Below, piece after piece: positions 24,327 through 37,874 of a stretch of DNA of 64,000 nt. Under the pieces are notes generated by a model. That model was not told the origin of the DNA and ran no database searches. It saw only the letters and a list, made by a program, of their open reading frames with translations. Position 1 is the stretch's first letter, and each line of letters begins with the position of its first letter. The stretch comes from Subtercola endophyticus. Its GTDB lineage: Bacteria > Actinomycetota > Actinomycetes > Actinomycetales > Microbacteriaceae. The DNA lies in contig NZ_CP087997.1 of assembly GCF_021044565.1 (NCBI RefSeq), positions 2,108,001 to 2,172,000 on the forward strand. The letters run 5' to 3'. The position numbers and the translations under genes were made by a program.

Positions 24327-25661
24327 ATGACCGACCACACCCCCGACATCGACGCTCTCGCGGCTGAACTGCGCGAACTCCTCGGCGACAGAGCCGTCAC
24401 CACCGAGCTCCGGGCGCGCGAGAAGGCCTCGGTCGACGGCGCCTACCTCTCCCCGATTCTCGCCGAGCAGTTGCCGCTCGGTCTCGCCGACCTGGTGGCC
24501 TTTCCTACCTCCGCCGAACAGATCGCCGAGACCATCGGTGCGGCGGTGCGCCACCACGTGCCGATCACGCCGCGGGGCAAGGGCACGGGCAACTACGGCC
24601 AGGGCATCCCGATGCAGGGCGGCCTCGTGCTCGACATGTCGAAAGCGCGCGGCGTCATCGAGGTGGGCGACGGCTTCATCACCGTCGAGGCCGGCACCCC
24701 CATGGTCATGATCGAACAGGCGGCGAACGCGGCCGGCCAGCAGATTCTGATGTACCCCTCGACCGCGCAGTCCACCATCGGCGGTTTTCTCTCCGGCGGC
24801 TCGGGCGGCACGGGGTCGATCAAACACGGCTCGAACCACATCGGTTTCGTTCGCGCCCTCGACGTGGTGCACGCGGTTCCGGATGCTCGGCTCATCCATG
24901 TCGAAGGCACCGCCGCTGAGCCCTACGTTCACACCTACGGAACGCTCGGCATCATCGCCAGAGCCACCCTGCAGCTCGAACCCCTGCAGAATTGGCGAGG
25001 ACTCTACGCCAGCTTCGATACCTTCGACGACGCCCTCTCTGTCATCCGCGAGATCGGCCTGCTCGAGCCCACTCCACGGCTGGTCTCGGCCGACCTGCCC
25101 GTTCTGGCCAATGCCCTGCCCGACGACCCGGCGATTCCGAAAGACCGCGCGAGCCTGCGCGCGATTCTCGACGCCGACACCGTCGAGGCGGCCAGCGCGC
25201 TGATCTTCGGCGCCGGCGGACGCATCGAAGACGTTCGCGAGGGAGCGGCCGCATCGATGAAGATCAGCATGCTTTCGTACAACCACCCCATCGAGTGGCT
25301 GCAGAAGAGCGACCCGGGAAAGTACTTTCACGTCGAGGTCGCCGGAGACGCCCTCGTCGAGCGCATCGACGAGGTTCACGCGATCTACAACGGCGGAATG
25401 CTGCACATCGAAGCGCAGCACGGCCGGCCGATCGGAATGCTCGCGGGCATCTACGAGAGCAAAGAGCAGGTCTACGCGGGCTTCGACGCCCTGGCCGCCA
25501 TCGGTGTCGGCTCCCACAACCCGCATCACTGGGAGGTCGATCACGAAGTCGAGCGCACTCGCCGTCTCGCCGCCGACACCGATCCCGAGGGCCTGTTCAA
25601 CCCCGGCAAGCTGCCCGCCGAGGGAGTCGCTCCGGTCGCGGGCGCCGGAAAGGTGACCTGA
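24327..25661 (+). CDS. FAD-binding oxidase (VAO/glycolate-oxidase type)
   Basis: A 444-residue flavoprotein. The PCMH-type FAD domain is seen as AFPTSAEQIAETIGAAVRHHVPITPRGKGTGNYGQ (two segments), IEVGDGFITVEAGTPM, and PSTAQSTIGGFLSGGSGGTGSIKHG. The C-terminus carries the usual DPEGLFNPGKL ending. Such enzymes oxidise hydroxy acids, phenols or cyclic amines. ATG 24327 follows GCAAGGAAGC; longer in-frame starts run into the creatininase gene. It ends 1 bp before the next start. Confidence 0.88.
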   Translation: MTDHTPDIDALAAELRELLGDRAVTTELRAREKASVDGAYLSPILAEQLPLGLADLVAFPTSAEQIAETIGAAVRHHVPITPRGKGTGNYGQGIPMQGGLVLDMSKARGVIEVGDGFITVEAGTPMVMIEQAANAAGQQILMYPSTAQSTIGGFLSGGSGGTGSIKHGSNHIGFVRALDVVHAVPDARLIHVEGTAAEPYVHTYGTLGIIARATLQLEPLQNWRGLYASFDTFDDALSVIREIGLLEPTPRLVSADLPVLANALPDDPAIPKDRASLRAILDADTVEAASALIFGAGGRIEDVREGAAASMKISMLSYNHPIEWLQKSDPGKYFHVEVAGDALVERIDEVHAIYNGGMLHIEAQHGRPIGMLAGIYESKEQVYAGFDALAAIGVGSHNPHHWEVDHEVERTRRLAADTDPEGLFNPGKLPAEGVAPVAGAGKVT

Positions 25662-25662
25662 G

Positions 25663-26235
25663 GTGACAGCGCCTTACCTCGACGAGCTCGCCGAGTGGCT
25701 GCCCGCGAACGACGTGCCGGCCAGGCCGCTGATCGCGCTCTCGACGATCTCGCCCGACGGTTACCCCGACACCCGGCACGTGCTGCTGAGCGAGTACACC
25801 GACGAGCGGTTCTCCTTTCATACAGATGCCCGCTCCCGCAAACTCGCTCAACTCGAGTTCGCCCCCCGTGCGTCGTTCGCCGTCGCATGGCCCGAGCTCG
25901 GGCGTCAGCTGATCGTCGTCGGCGATGTCGAGGCGGTCACTGACGAAGAAGCGCAGCGCGTCTACCAGCACCGCTCGTACTACCTACAGGTGCTGGCCTG
26001 GCTGAACGATGCCGAGTACGCGGCCCTGCCCCTGGCCGAACGGCAGCGCATCTGGGCGGAGTTCGAGGCCGAGCATCCCGTTGGCACGCTCACCCCGCCG
26101 CCGACGTGGGCCGGCACAGCCATTCGACCGAGACGCGTCACCTTGTGGCACGGACGCCCCGACGCCGCGAGCCGCCGCACCGAATACACCCGCGCCGACG
26201 ACGGAACGTGGTTGACCACGATTCTGCCCGGCTAG
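25663..26235 (+). CDS. PdxH-like (pyridoxamine 5'-phosphate oxidase family) flavoprotein
   Basis: A 190-residue split-barrel FMN protein. It shows ALSTISPDGYPDTRHVLLSEY, FSFHTDARSRKLAQLE, and a PdxH-like C-terminus TPPPTWAGTAIRPRRVTLWHGRPDAASRR. In true PdxH the last motif reads close to EFWQGRxxRLHDR; here the substrate-contacting RLHDR part is replaced, so a different substrate is likely. GTG 25663 follows the oxidase stop by 1 bp. It is the last gene of the operon, and its stop overlaps that of the convergent MTHFR-like gene by 3 bp (CTAG). Confidence 0.82.
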   Translation: MTAPYLDELAEWLPANDVPARPLIALSTISPDGYPDTRHVLLSEYTDERFSFHTDARSRKLAQLEFAPRASFAVAWPELGRQLIVVGDVEAVTDEEAQRVYQHRSYYLQVLAWLNDAEYAALPLAERQRIWAEFEAEHPVGTLTPPPTWAGTAIRPRRVTLWHGRPDAASRRTEYTRADDGTWLTTILPG

Positions 26236-27401
26236 ACCCGCCCATGATCATCGAACACCCGCAGTCGAGTGCCAGCCGCCACGAGCACCATGGCTTCGGC
26301 GAAGTGCTCTTCGCGCCCGTCGGCCGGGCCCCCAGACAGGTTGACTCCGACCACGCCATCGAGCGCGAGCAGTTCTTCGCTCAGGTCGATGGCCGCCGCA
26401 ATGCCTTCAGCGAAGACGTCGCGTGCGCCGAGAATGCGCTCGAGGTAACCCTCGGGCAGCACGAGCGTCGTGAACGAAGCGAGCAGCTCGGCACTGCCGC
26501 GATCCACGACGAGCGGAACACACGCGATGAAACGCACCGGTTGTCTCGCACCGGCCGGCGAGTGGGAGGGCGCATCGGACTGCGGTTCGGCCTGCGTTTC
26601 GGCCGCCTCGAGTGCGCGAACCTCGGCGATGAAGCGCTCGACCGGTCCGGCCCCGCCGCAATGGTTGACGAATGCGAGATCGGCGCCCGCCTTGACCTTC
26701 TCGATCAGCCGGGCCGCGCGATGCGTCGTGGGCGGAGTGGCCGGGGCCTCCCCCACCGACACCAGGTGACCGGATGCCCGGGCGAGAGCCGCGACCCGCG
26801 TGGAGTCGAGGTCGAACACCGGCTGGGCATCCGGCCTGTTGCCGGTGAGAGTATGGTCGCCCGTGACACAGTGCACGGCGGCCACACCGACGGCGGCCAG
26901 CCCCGCGAGCTCACCCTCGATCGCCACCCGATTGCGGTCTCGGCAGTTCACGCCGATGAATGCGGCGAGCCCGGTCTCTTGGATCAGTTGAGCCCGATAC
27001 GTCGGAGCGAATTGCACCCGCTGCGCACCGGAGTCGCCCGAGAGCGCCGCATCCACTGTTCTCGTCATGATCTCGGCGCAGCGCCTGGCCGACTCGACAT
27101 CGAGTGCCCGAGCCGGAAAGTCACCGACCACGATCTGACGCCGGCCGAGCACCGCGCGCAGCCGCGCTCCGACCGATTCGGCGCCTCCGGATTCGGTGTC
27201 TCCCGACGAACTCGGCGCCGCCGCACCAGCCCGGCCCTGGATCCCTCGTGCAACCGGCTCCCCCGGCCACCGCACCGTCGGGGCATCCAGAAACACGCAG
27301 CGGTTCGGTGCCACCTCGCACGAACCGTCGAATTCCACACCGCCGCACGGCCCGAACTGCATCTTCTTCGGGCAGGTGAAATCGTCGATGGCGGACTTCA
27401 T
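26232..27401 (-). CDS. MTHFR-like protein with N-terminal Cys-rich MTHFR_C domain
   Basis: A 389-residue protein combining a short N-terminal MTHFR C-terminal-type domain (TCPKKMQFGPCGGVEFDGSCEV, Cys10, Cys19, Cys28 and a further Cys35) with a MetF-like TIM barrel (VQFAPTYRAQLIQETGLAAFIGVNCRDRNR, then AVHCVTGDHTLTG). It probably oxidises or reduces methylene-tetrahydrofolate. It is convergent with the catabolic operon and overlaps its last stop by 3 bp. The role could be collection of one-carbon units released by that operon. An Ala/Ser-rich insert near residues 50-70 and another near 265-280 are not typical. Confidence 0.82.
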   Translation of the reverse strand: MKSAIDDFTCPKKMQFGPCGGVEFDGSCEVAPNRCVFLDAPTVRWPGEPVARGIQGRAGAAAPSSSGDTESGGAESVGARLRAVLGRRQIVVGDFPARALDVESARRCAEIMTRTVDAALSGDSGAQRVQFAPTYRAQLIQETGLAAFIGVNCRDRNRVAIEGELAGLAAVGVAAVHCVTGDHTLTGNRPDAQPVFDLDSTRVAALARASGHLVSVGEAPATPPTTHRAARLIEKVKAGADLAFVNHCGGAGPVERFIAEVRALEAAETQAEPQSDAPSHSPAGARQPVRFIACVPLVVDRGSAELLASFTTLVLPEGYLERILGARDVFAEGIAAAIDLSEELLALDGVVGVNLSGGPADGREEHFAEAMVLVAAGTRLRVFDDHGRV

Positions 27402-27550
27402 CGAGAGCGTCTCCTTGCTGCAACCGGTGATGGCCTCAGGCTAGCGTCGCCGTGTGTCGGCCACGTTTCACACTCTCGAAATACCGGCAGGACCAAAAAG
27501 TTAGGCTGGAAAATGCGCCACAGCACGACCCGAACCACCTGGAGAATTGC

Positions 27551-28921
27551 GTGAGTGAACCCTACGACCTGGTCGTGCGATCGACGCGAGCCTACGTCGA
27601 CGGAGCCTTCCGGCCTGCCGCACTTGCTGTGACGAACGGCGTGATCGTCGCCATCGGCGAAGTGGATGCTCCCTTCGACGCCCTCGAAGACATCACCCTG
27701 CCCGATTCCCGCGTTCTGCTGCCGGGCGTCGTCGACTCGCACGTACACGTCAACGAACCCGGGCGCACCGATTGGGAGGGCTTCGCCAGCGCGACAAAAG
27801 CCGCCGCAGCGGGCGGTGTGACGACCATCATCGACATGCCGCTCAACAGCATCCCGCCCACCACGACGCCAGAGGCACTCTCCCTCAAACGCGAAGCGGC
27901 CGCCCGCCAGGCCACGGTCGACATCGGCTTCTGGGGTGGCGCCATTCCGTCGAGCCTCACCCACCTCGAACCGCTGCACGACGCCGGTGTTTTCGGCTTC
28001 AAGGCGTTTCTCTCGCCCTCAGGTGTCGACGAGTTCCCTCATCTGAGCACCGAGCAGCTGCACGCGGCCCTGCAGGAACTCGCCGCCTTCGACGGGCTTC
28101 TCATCGTTCACGCCGAAGACCCCGGAGTTCTGGCCGAGCACGAGAACGCCGGCGGCGTGGGCTACGAAGACTTCGTCGCCAGCAGGCCCGAACAGGCCGA
28201 GAAGACAGCGATCGAACACGTCATCGAGGGACTTCGGGCGACCGGCGCTCGCGCGCACATTCTGCATCTCTCGTCGGCAGGGGCGCTGCCGATCATCCGT
28301 GCCGCCAAGGCCGAAGGGTTGCGACTCACCGTCGAGACCTGCCCGCACTACCTGAGCTTCGCGGCCGAAGGCATTCCCGATGGCGCGACACAGTACAAGT
28401 GCTGCCCGCCGATTCGTGACGAGGCCAACCGCGAACTGCTCTGGCAGGCGCTTCTGGCGGGCGACATCGACCTCATCGCCTCCGACCACTCGCCGAGCAC
28501 CCGGGAGCTCAAACTGGGGCACGGTGGAGACTTCGGTCTCGCCTGGGGCGGAATCTCCGGTCTGCAGGTCAGTCTTCCGGCGGTGTGGACTGCCGCGCGC
28601 GCCCAGGGCATCGATCTCGGAAAGGTGATCGAGTGGATGAGCGTGTCGACCGCTCGCTTAGCTGCACTTTCGACGAAGGGCACGCTCGCGGCCGGCTTCG
28701 ACGCCGACTTCATCGACTTCGCACCCGACGAGACCTTCACCGTCATCGCCGAGCATCTCGAACACAAGAACAAGCTGACCGCCTTCGAAGGAACCGACCT
28801 GCACGGTGTCGTGCACACGACCTGGTTACGCGGCACTCCGGTCTTCACCGTCGACGACCTCGTCACCCCGGTCGCGCTCGCAGGCGCACTCGTCACCCCC
28901 TATTCCTCTACCCCTCACTGA
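27551..28921 (+). CDS. allB: Allantoinase
   Basis: A 456-residue cyclic amidohydrolase that opens allantoin to allantoate. Visible metal ligands are His64 and His66 ([17 protein letters not shown]), the carbamylated Lys151 (FGFKAFLS), His in VHAEDPG, His in [11 protein letters not shown], and Asp in SDHSPS. The ECCPHYL-like segment reads [12 protein letters not shown] 27551 is chosen: it lies 7 bp after GGAGAATT and gives the standard N-terminus ([11 protein letters not shown]). It is followed after 13 bp by uricase, so both are one operon. Confidence 0.95.
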   Translation: MSEPYDLVVRSTRAYVDGAFRPAALAVTNGVIVAIGEVDAPFDALEDITLPDSRVLLPGVVDSHVHVNEPGRTDWEGFASATKAAAAGGVTTIIDMPLNSIPPTTTPEALSLKREAAARQATVDIGFWGGAIPSSLTHLEPLHDAGVFGFKAFLSPSGVDEFPHLSTEQLHAALQELAAFDGLLIVHAEDPGVLAEHENAGGVGYEDFVASRPEQAEKTAIEHVIEGLRATGARAHILHLSSAGALPIIRAAKAEGLRLTVETCPHYLSFAAEGIPDGATQYKCCPPIRDEANRELLWQALLAGDIDLIASDHSPSTRELKLGHGGDFGLAWGGISGLQVSLPAVWTAARAQGIDLGKVIEWMSVSTARLAALSTKGTLAAGFDADFIDFAPDETFTVIAEHLEHKNKLTAFEGTDLHGVVHTTWLRGTPVFTVDDLVTPVALAGALVTPYSSTPH

Positions 28922-28934
28922 CAGGAGAACACCC

Positions 28935-29840
28935 GTGGCCATTGTTCTGGGCTCAAACCGTTACGGCAAAGCAGAAAACCGCGTCGTACGCATCTACCGC
29001 GATTCCGAGCGGCACGAGATTCGCGACATCAACGTATCGAGCGCACTACGCGGCGACTTCGCCGACGCGTACCTCACCGGTGATCAGTCGAAGATCCTGC
29101 CCACCGACACGCAGAAGCAGACGGCGTACTCGTTCTCGAAAGAGAAGGGTCTCACGTCGATCGAGACCTACGCGCTCGAGCTCGGCGCGCACTTCGTCGA
29201 CAGCGTCGAATATGTGAAGAGCGCGCGCATCGAAGTCGAAGAATTCGAGTGGCAGCGTGTGCTCGTCGACGGCACCGAGCACAACCACACGTGGGTTCGC
29301 AAAGGGCAGGAGACGCGCACCGCAGCGGTGACGGTCACGGGCTCGGGCGACGACCGCAGCAACATCGTCATCGGCGGATTCAAAGACCTGATCATCCTGA
29401 AGTCGACCGGTTCTGAATTCTCCGGGTTCTACGAAGACCCGTACACCCTGCTCGAGCCCACGACCGATCGTGTCATGGCGACGTCGCTGGTGGCCAAGTG
29501 GCGCTTCACCTCGACCGACGTCGACTGGGAGGCGACGTATCTCGGCATCAAACAGATCATCATCGAGACCTTCGCCACGCTGCATTCGCTCGCCTTGCAG
29601 CAGACCCTTTACGAGATGGGCAAGGCGGTTCTCGAAGCCTACGACTTCATCGCTGAAATCCGTTTTTCAGCGCCGAACAAGCATCATTTCTTGTACAACC
29701 TGGCACCCTTCGGCGTAGAGAACAACAACGAGGTCTTCAATGCGGATGACCGCCCCTACGGCCTCATCGAAGCAACCGTCATTCGCGACGAGGTGCCGCC
29801 GGCGCCCGAGGCCTGGGATACGTACACCGGTCTCGTCTAG
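28935..29840 (+). CDS. Urate oxidase (uricase)
   Basis: A 301-residue cofactor-free uricase that oxidises urate to 5-hydroxyisourate. The family signature LKSTGSEFSGFYEDPYTLL is at about residues 156-174. The catalytic Lys-Thr pair area is near YGKAENRVVRI, and the duplicated tunnel-fold halves are visible. GTG 28935 follows ACAGGAGAACACCC. The product is handled by HIU hydrolase and OHCU decarboxylase, encoded beyond the rrn operon at 36369-37195. Confidence 0.97.
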   Translation: MAIVLGSNRYGKAENRVVRIYRDSERHEIRDINVSSALRGDFADAYLTGDQSKILPTDTQKQTAYSFSKEKGLTSIETYALELGAHFVDSVEYVKSARIEVEEFEWQRVLVDGTEHNHTWVRKGQETRTAAVTVTGSGDDRSNIVIGGFKDLIILKSTGSEFSGFYEDPYTLLEPTTDRVMATSLVAKWRFTSTDVDWEATYLGIKQIIIETFATLHSLALQQTLYEMGKAVLEAYDFIAEIRFSAPNKHHFLYNLAPFGVENNNEVFNADDRPYGLIEATVIRDEVPPAPEAWDTYTGLV

Positions 29841-29849
29841 CCTGCACGA

Positions 29850-30341
29850 TCAATACTGCGGCGGCCAGTCGAACGCGGGGCTCGGTACTGCAACCGCGCC
29901 CCGCGGTGTGAACACCAGGTCGATGTCCATCCTGTTCGTCAGAACGATCTGTGCTGGATCTCCTGAGTAAGGCGCCTGGTTCACGAAGACGGTGAAGTTC
30001 TCTGTCGACGACTGCTGCACCCCGCCCACCCCGGAAGGCTGTAGGGCCAGACCCCACTCATCGAAAAATCGGCCGAGCTCGAACGTCTCCTGAACGGGCG
30101 ACTCGACGTGCAGGATGCCCGTGGTGTCGTGCGTGTGCAAAGGCTGTGTCACGCCCGTCACCGCGTTAATACCTGTATTCGCGGGCACGGTCTGCTCGAC
30201 GCCGTTGATCGAAACCGTCAGATGAGCGTGGATGTGCTCGGGCACCGGAGCAACTCGCACGGCAAGCAGTAGCACGGCCGCACAGAGCGCAGCGAGCAGC
30301 ACCGCGATCGCCCAGAACGGAAGGTGCCACGCTTTTGTCAT
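29850..30341 (-). CDS. Membrane-anchored protein with His-rich motifs, function unknown
   Basis: A 163-residue protein with one N-terminal transmembrane segment (about residues 8-29) and an exported domain. Two histidine clusters stand out, EHIHAH (35-40) and PLHTHDTTGILHVESP (68-83), followed by a domain with GRFFDEWGLAL and a hydrophobic C-terminus. The histidines suggest metal binding, possibly copper or zinc; I recall similar uncharacterised proteins in other bacteria and archaea but no function. It converges on uricase with 9 bp between stops and is not part of the purine operon. Confidence 0.75.
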   Translation of the reverse strand: MTKAWHLPFWAIAVLLAALCAAVLLLAVRVAPVPEHIHAHLTVSINGVEQTVPANTGINAVTGVTQPLHTHDTTGILHVESPVQETFELGRFFDEWGLALQPSGVGGVQQSSTENFTVFVNQAPYSGDPAQIVLTNRMDIDLVFTPRGAVAVPSPAFDWPPQY

Positions 30342-30385
30342 GCGGTAACGCTAGCCGTCGCAGCCGTATTCGCACTGTTAAAGCG

Positions 30386-30419
30386 AAAGAGCCCAGCTCC
30401 CGAAGGGGCTGGGCTCTTT
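30386..30419 (-). terminator. Intrinsic terminator of the rrn operon
   Basis: AAAGAGCCCAGC (30386-30397) pairs perfectly with GCTGGGCTCTTT (30408-30419) around a 10-nt loop. On the minus strand the stem is followed by CGCTTTAACAG. It lies 10 bp after the 5S rRNA 3' end and is the expected operon terminator. Confidence 0.9.
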
Positions 30420-30429
30420 CTCAAGTTGA

Positions 30430-30547
30430 GTCCGGCGGTGTCCTACTCTCCCACAAGGTCTCCCTTGCAGTACCATCGGCGCTGAGAGTCTTAGCTTCCG
30501 GGTTCGGAATGTTGCCGGGCGTTTCCCTCTCGCTATGGCCACCGAAA
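30430..30547 (-). rRNA. rrf: 5S ribosomal RNA
   Basis: About 118 nt. On the minus strand it starts TTTCGGTGGCCATAGCG and continues with GGGAAACGCCCGGCAACATT and CCGAACCCGGAAGCTAAG, conserved in actinobacterial 5S rRNA. It ends in CACCGCCGGAC. It is the last gene of the rrn operon; ends are estimated to a few bases. Confidence 0.96.
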
Positions 30548-30732
30548 CATGTTCGACCTTTTTTACGGTCATTGAATGTTTCTGCAGTTGCTGCAGTATT
30601 CAGTTGTGTTGTCACCACAGTATGTGTGTGGTGGGTTACCCGACCGTATGTCGGGAACCACAGAGTGGACGCGAGTGCCTTTGAGGCAGAAGTTTTTTCA
30701 GCCACCCTTTGTGGGGGTGGTGGTGTTGTTGA
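30548..30732 (-). other. 23S-5S spacer
   Basis: About 185 bp containing T-rich and GTGTGTGG stretches. No tRNA or gene is seen. Processing stems are likely but were not mapped. Confidence 0.8.
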
Positions 30733-35816
<5,084 letters not shown>

Positions 35817-36081
35817 GCTTACGCGCCACACCACCCACGGGAATCGAAGGCAATGCGACAAGTTTGATGCTGACAGAACAAATCATTACTGACTTGCTTG
35901 TCCGCAACCACCCCAAAGGGCAGCTGCTAATTTCAATTTCCCAAAGGAACCCGGACACCACCAAAGCGATGCCACGGGAATTTGGCATATGACAATTGTG
36001 CACACTGTTGAGTTCTCAAAGATCGGACACACCCGAACCATCCCCCACTCACGCAGGACCCGGCTCCGGGGCAACTTCACT

Positions 36082-36109
36082 ATCTTATCACTTGCCGCAT
36101 CCGTGTCAA
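36082..36109 (-). promoter_or_regulatory. rrn promoter (proximal)
   Basis: On the minus strand TTGACA (36109-36104) is followed after 16 bp by TAAGAT (36087-36082). The -35 box is a perfect consensus. Predicted transcription start is near 36075, about 55 bp before the boxA. Confidence 0.8.
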
Positions 36110-36303
36110 ATCGAGGCATTTGGCCAACCTCTCGAGAGAGGCGTCGCCAAGAACCCAGAACTGAAGGTTGCGGAAGGTGTTTTACATCTCCCGCCGAGAG
36201 ACAGAGTTCTACGAGAGAATCTGTACTGCTTGGGGTTTGATGGCCCCCGCTTGAGGCCCAGAAGCGCTTCGGCTTTCCGGCACCTTTGGGGTGACGAGTA
36301 GTT

Positions 36304-36332
36304 ACTCTATGGGCTTTTTGGCCACCATGCAA
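36304..36332 (-). promoter_or_regulatory. rrn promoter (distal candidate)
   Basis: On the minus strand TTGCAT (36332-36327), a 17-bp spacer and TAGAGT (36309-36304). It lies about 220 bp upstream of the proximal promoter. Tandem rrn promoters are usual, but this one is a weaker match. Confidence 0.5.
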
Positions 36333-36368
36333 ATCGAGGCCGAGAAGCCCGGAATCACGCGGAATTCG

Positions 36369-36710
36369 TCAACTTCCGCGGTACGTGGAGTACGCGAATG
36401 GGCTCAGCAGAAGAGGGATGTGATAGTGCTCCGCTTCGTTCTGCAAGACGAACGTGATGGCCACTTCCGGGTAGAAGGCGCTCTGACCTTGTGCGCTGAA
36501 ATAGCTGGCCGTATCGAAGGTCACTCGATAGAGACCCGCCGCCAGAGCCTCGGGGCCGAGGTTCGACACGCGTCCGTCGGCGTCGGTGATGCCTGAGGCA
36601 ACGATCATCCACTGCCCGCCGGCGGCGGATTCGAGAGAGATCGGCACACCCTCTGCCGGTCGGCCGACGGTCGAGTCGAGAACGTGCGATGTGACATGGC
36701 TGCGAGTCAT
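36369..36710 (-). CDS. uraH: 5-hydroxyisourate hydrolase
   Basis: A 113-residue transthyretin-like enzyme converting 5-hydroxyisourate to OHCU. Family signatures are the N-terminal SHVTSHVLDSTVGRPAEGVP, the middle YRVTFDTASYF, and the C-terminal tetrapeptide motif YRGS at the very end. Active-site His and Arg positions fit. The start overlaps the uraD stop by 4 bp, so the two are coupled. It lies about 6.5 kb from uricase, on the other side of the rrn operon. Confidence 0.96.
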   Translation of the reverse strand: MTRSHVTSHVLDSTVGRPAEGVPISLESAAGGQWMIVASGITDADGRVSNLGPEALAAGLYRVTFDTASYFSAQGQSAFYPEVAITFVLQNEAEHYHIPLLLSPFAYSTYRGS

Positions 36711-37195
36711 AACGAATGCTCCTCGTAGATCGAGCGAAGGCGTAGCTGCGCGATGTCGAGCAGCTCAGAACCGACGATAACCCGTTCGGTCTGGTCGTCG
36801 AGGCTGAGACGGCGGCGCAGCTCGCCGAGAATCTCGGGCCTGGTTCGGCCCGCAGCGCGGATGAGAAAGACCCGGCCGAACCGCTCTTCGTAGGCGACGT
36901 TGCCCTCGGCTATCGCCAGATTCACGCTCGCATCGTCGTCGCCCAGCGACGCCTGCTCCTTACGGGAGAACTCGGCTGCGGCCGTATCTGCCGCGTGCCT
37001 CTCGCCGATGCGCGGATGATCGGCCATCGCCTGGTCGATCTCGCTCGTGCTGAGCGGGCCTGCGTCTCGCGCGGCGGCGAGCAGTGCATCCAGATCGCCG
37101 AATGGCGCCTTTGCCGACACCTCGTCGACCCAGCGATCCACATTCAGGCACGAACGCAGCAAGTCACGCAGCTCTGGGGGCGGCAGGTTCAGCAC
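36707..37195 (-). CDS. uraD: OHCU decarboxylase
   Basis: A 162-residue all-helical enzyme that decarboxylates 2-oxo-4-hydroxy-4-carboxy-5-ureidoimidazoline to (S)-allantoin. The conserved HPRIGER segment is at about residues 59-65 (ADHPRIGERHA), and the NxAYEERFGRVFLIRAAGR pattern is present as NVAYEERFGRVFLI. GTG 37195 has AAGGAGGAGCC upstream. It is divergent from the MocA-like gene with a 65-bp spacer that probably holds both promoters. Confidence 0.95.
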   Translation of the reverse strand: MLNLPPPELRDLLRSCLNVDRWVDEVSAKAPFGDLDALLAAARDAGPLSTSEIDQAMADHPRIGERHAADTAAAEFSRKEQASLGDDDASVNLAIAEGNVAYEERFGRVFLIRAAGRTRPEILGELRRRLSLDDQTERVIVGSELLDIAQLRLRSIYEEHSL

Positions 37196-37260
37196 GGCTC
37201 CTCCTTGCGTAGACGAGTGTCAGCCGCTTTCAGCCTAGCGGGGCGATCTACGATGAGCAG

Positions 37261-37863
37261 GTGACAGACCACCGCGTGACCGGACTGCTGCTGGCTGCGG
37301 GCGGCGGCAGCAGAATGGGCATGCCGAAAGCGCTCGTTCGGGGCGGTGACGGCGTGCCGTGGGTAGTGCGGAGTGTGCGGCTGCTGATGGCCGCCGGATG
37401 CTCGCCGGTCGTGGTGGTCGTGGGAGCCCGCGCTTCCGAGGTCGAGGCTTTGCTCGCGCTTGAGTTCGGCCCTCGCTCTGCGGTTGTCGTGGCCCATGCA
37501 GAGGAGTGGGCCTCGGGCATGGCTGCGTCACTGCGTGCCGGCTTGGCAGCGGTCGCGCACGAGAAATCGTCGCCGATCGGGGTGCTGGTGACCCTCGTCG
37601 ATCTTCCCGAGCTGACCGTCGAAGCGCTCGAGCGCGTGTTGTCACGGGCACGCGCGAACGAGCACCCTGAGAGCGCGCTGGTGAGGGCGGCGTACGACGG
37701 AATGCCCGGGCATCCGGTGTTCATCGGGCGCCGACACTGGGCCGCCGTGGCCGCCGACGTCAGCGGCGACGCGGGAGCCGGGCGCTACCTCCGCGCGCAC
37801 AATGCTCAGCACGTCGATTGCAGTGACCTCGGCGGAGGGGACGACCGGGACACCGCGCGCTGA
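37261..37863 (+). CDS. MobA/MocA-like nucleotidyltransferase (PucB type)
   Basis: A 200-residue NTP-transferase. The nucleotide loop LLLAAGGGSRMGMPKAL is at about residues 9-25, VTLVDLPELT gives the metal-binding Asp region, and GMPGHPVFIGRRHW matches MocA, the molybdopterin cytidylyltransferase. In B. subtilis the related pucB sits with the xanthine dehydrogenase genes and is needed for its cofactor. Placed among ureide genes here, it probably prepares the cofactor of the XDH at 9564-13474. It starts at GTG 37261. Confidence 0.85.
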   Translation: MTDHRVTGLLLAAGGGSRMGMPKALVRGGDGVPWVVRSVRLLMAAGCSPVVVVVGARASEVEALLALEFGPRSAVVVAHAEEWASGMAASLRAGLAAVAHEKSSPIGVLVTLVDLPELTVEALERVLSRARANEHPESALVRAAYDGMPGHPVFIGRRHWAAVAADVSGDAGAGRYLRAHNAQHVDCSDLGGGDDRDTAR

Positions 37864-37874
37864 GAACGCGAAAG

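Larger units (their letters stand above)
35817..36368 (-). promoter_or_regulatory. rrn leader and upstream region with boxA
   Basis: 552 bp with no gene lie between 16S and the HIU hydrolase stop. A boxA-like antiterminator, GATCTTTGAGAACTCAAC on the minus strand, lies at 36007-36024, and an identical core (TTTGAGAACT) returns in the internal spacer. Two promoter candidates lie at 36082-36109 and 36304-36332. The region 36110-36300 shows no further recognisable element. Confidence 0.75.
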
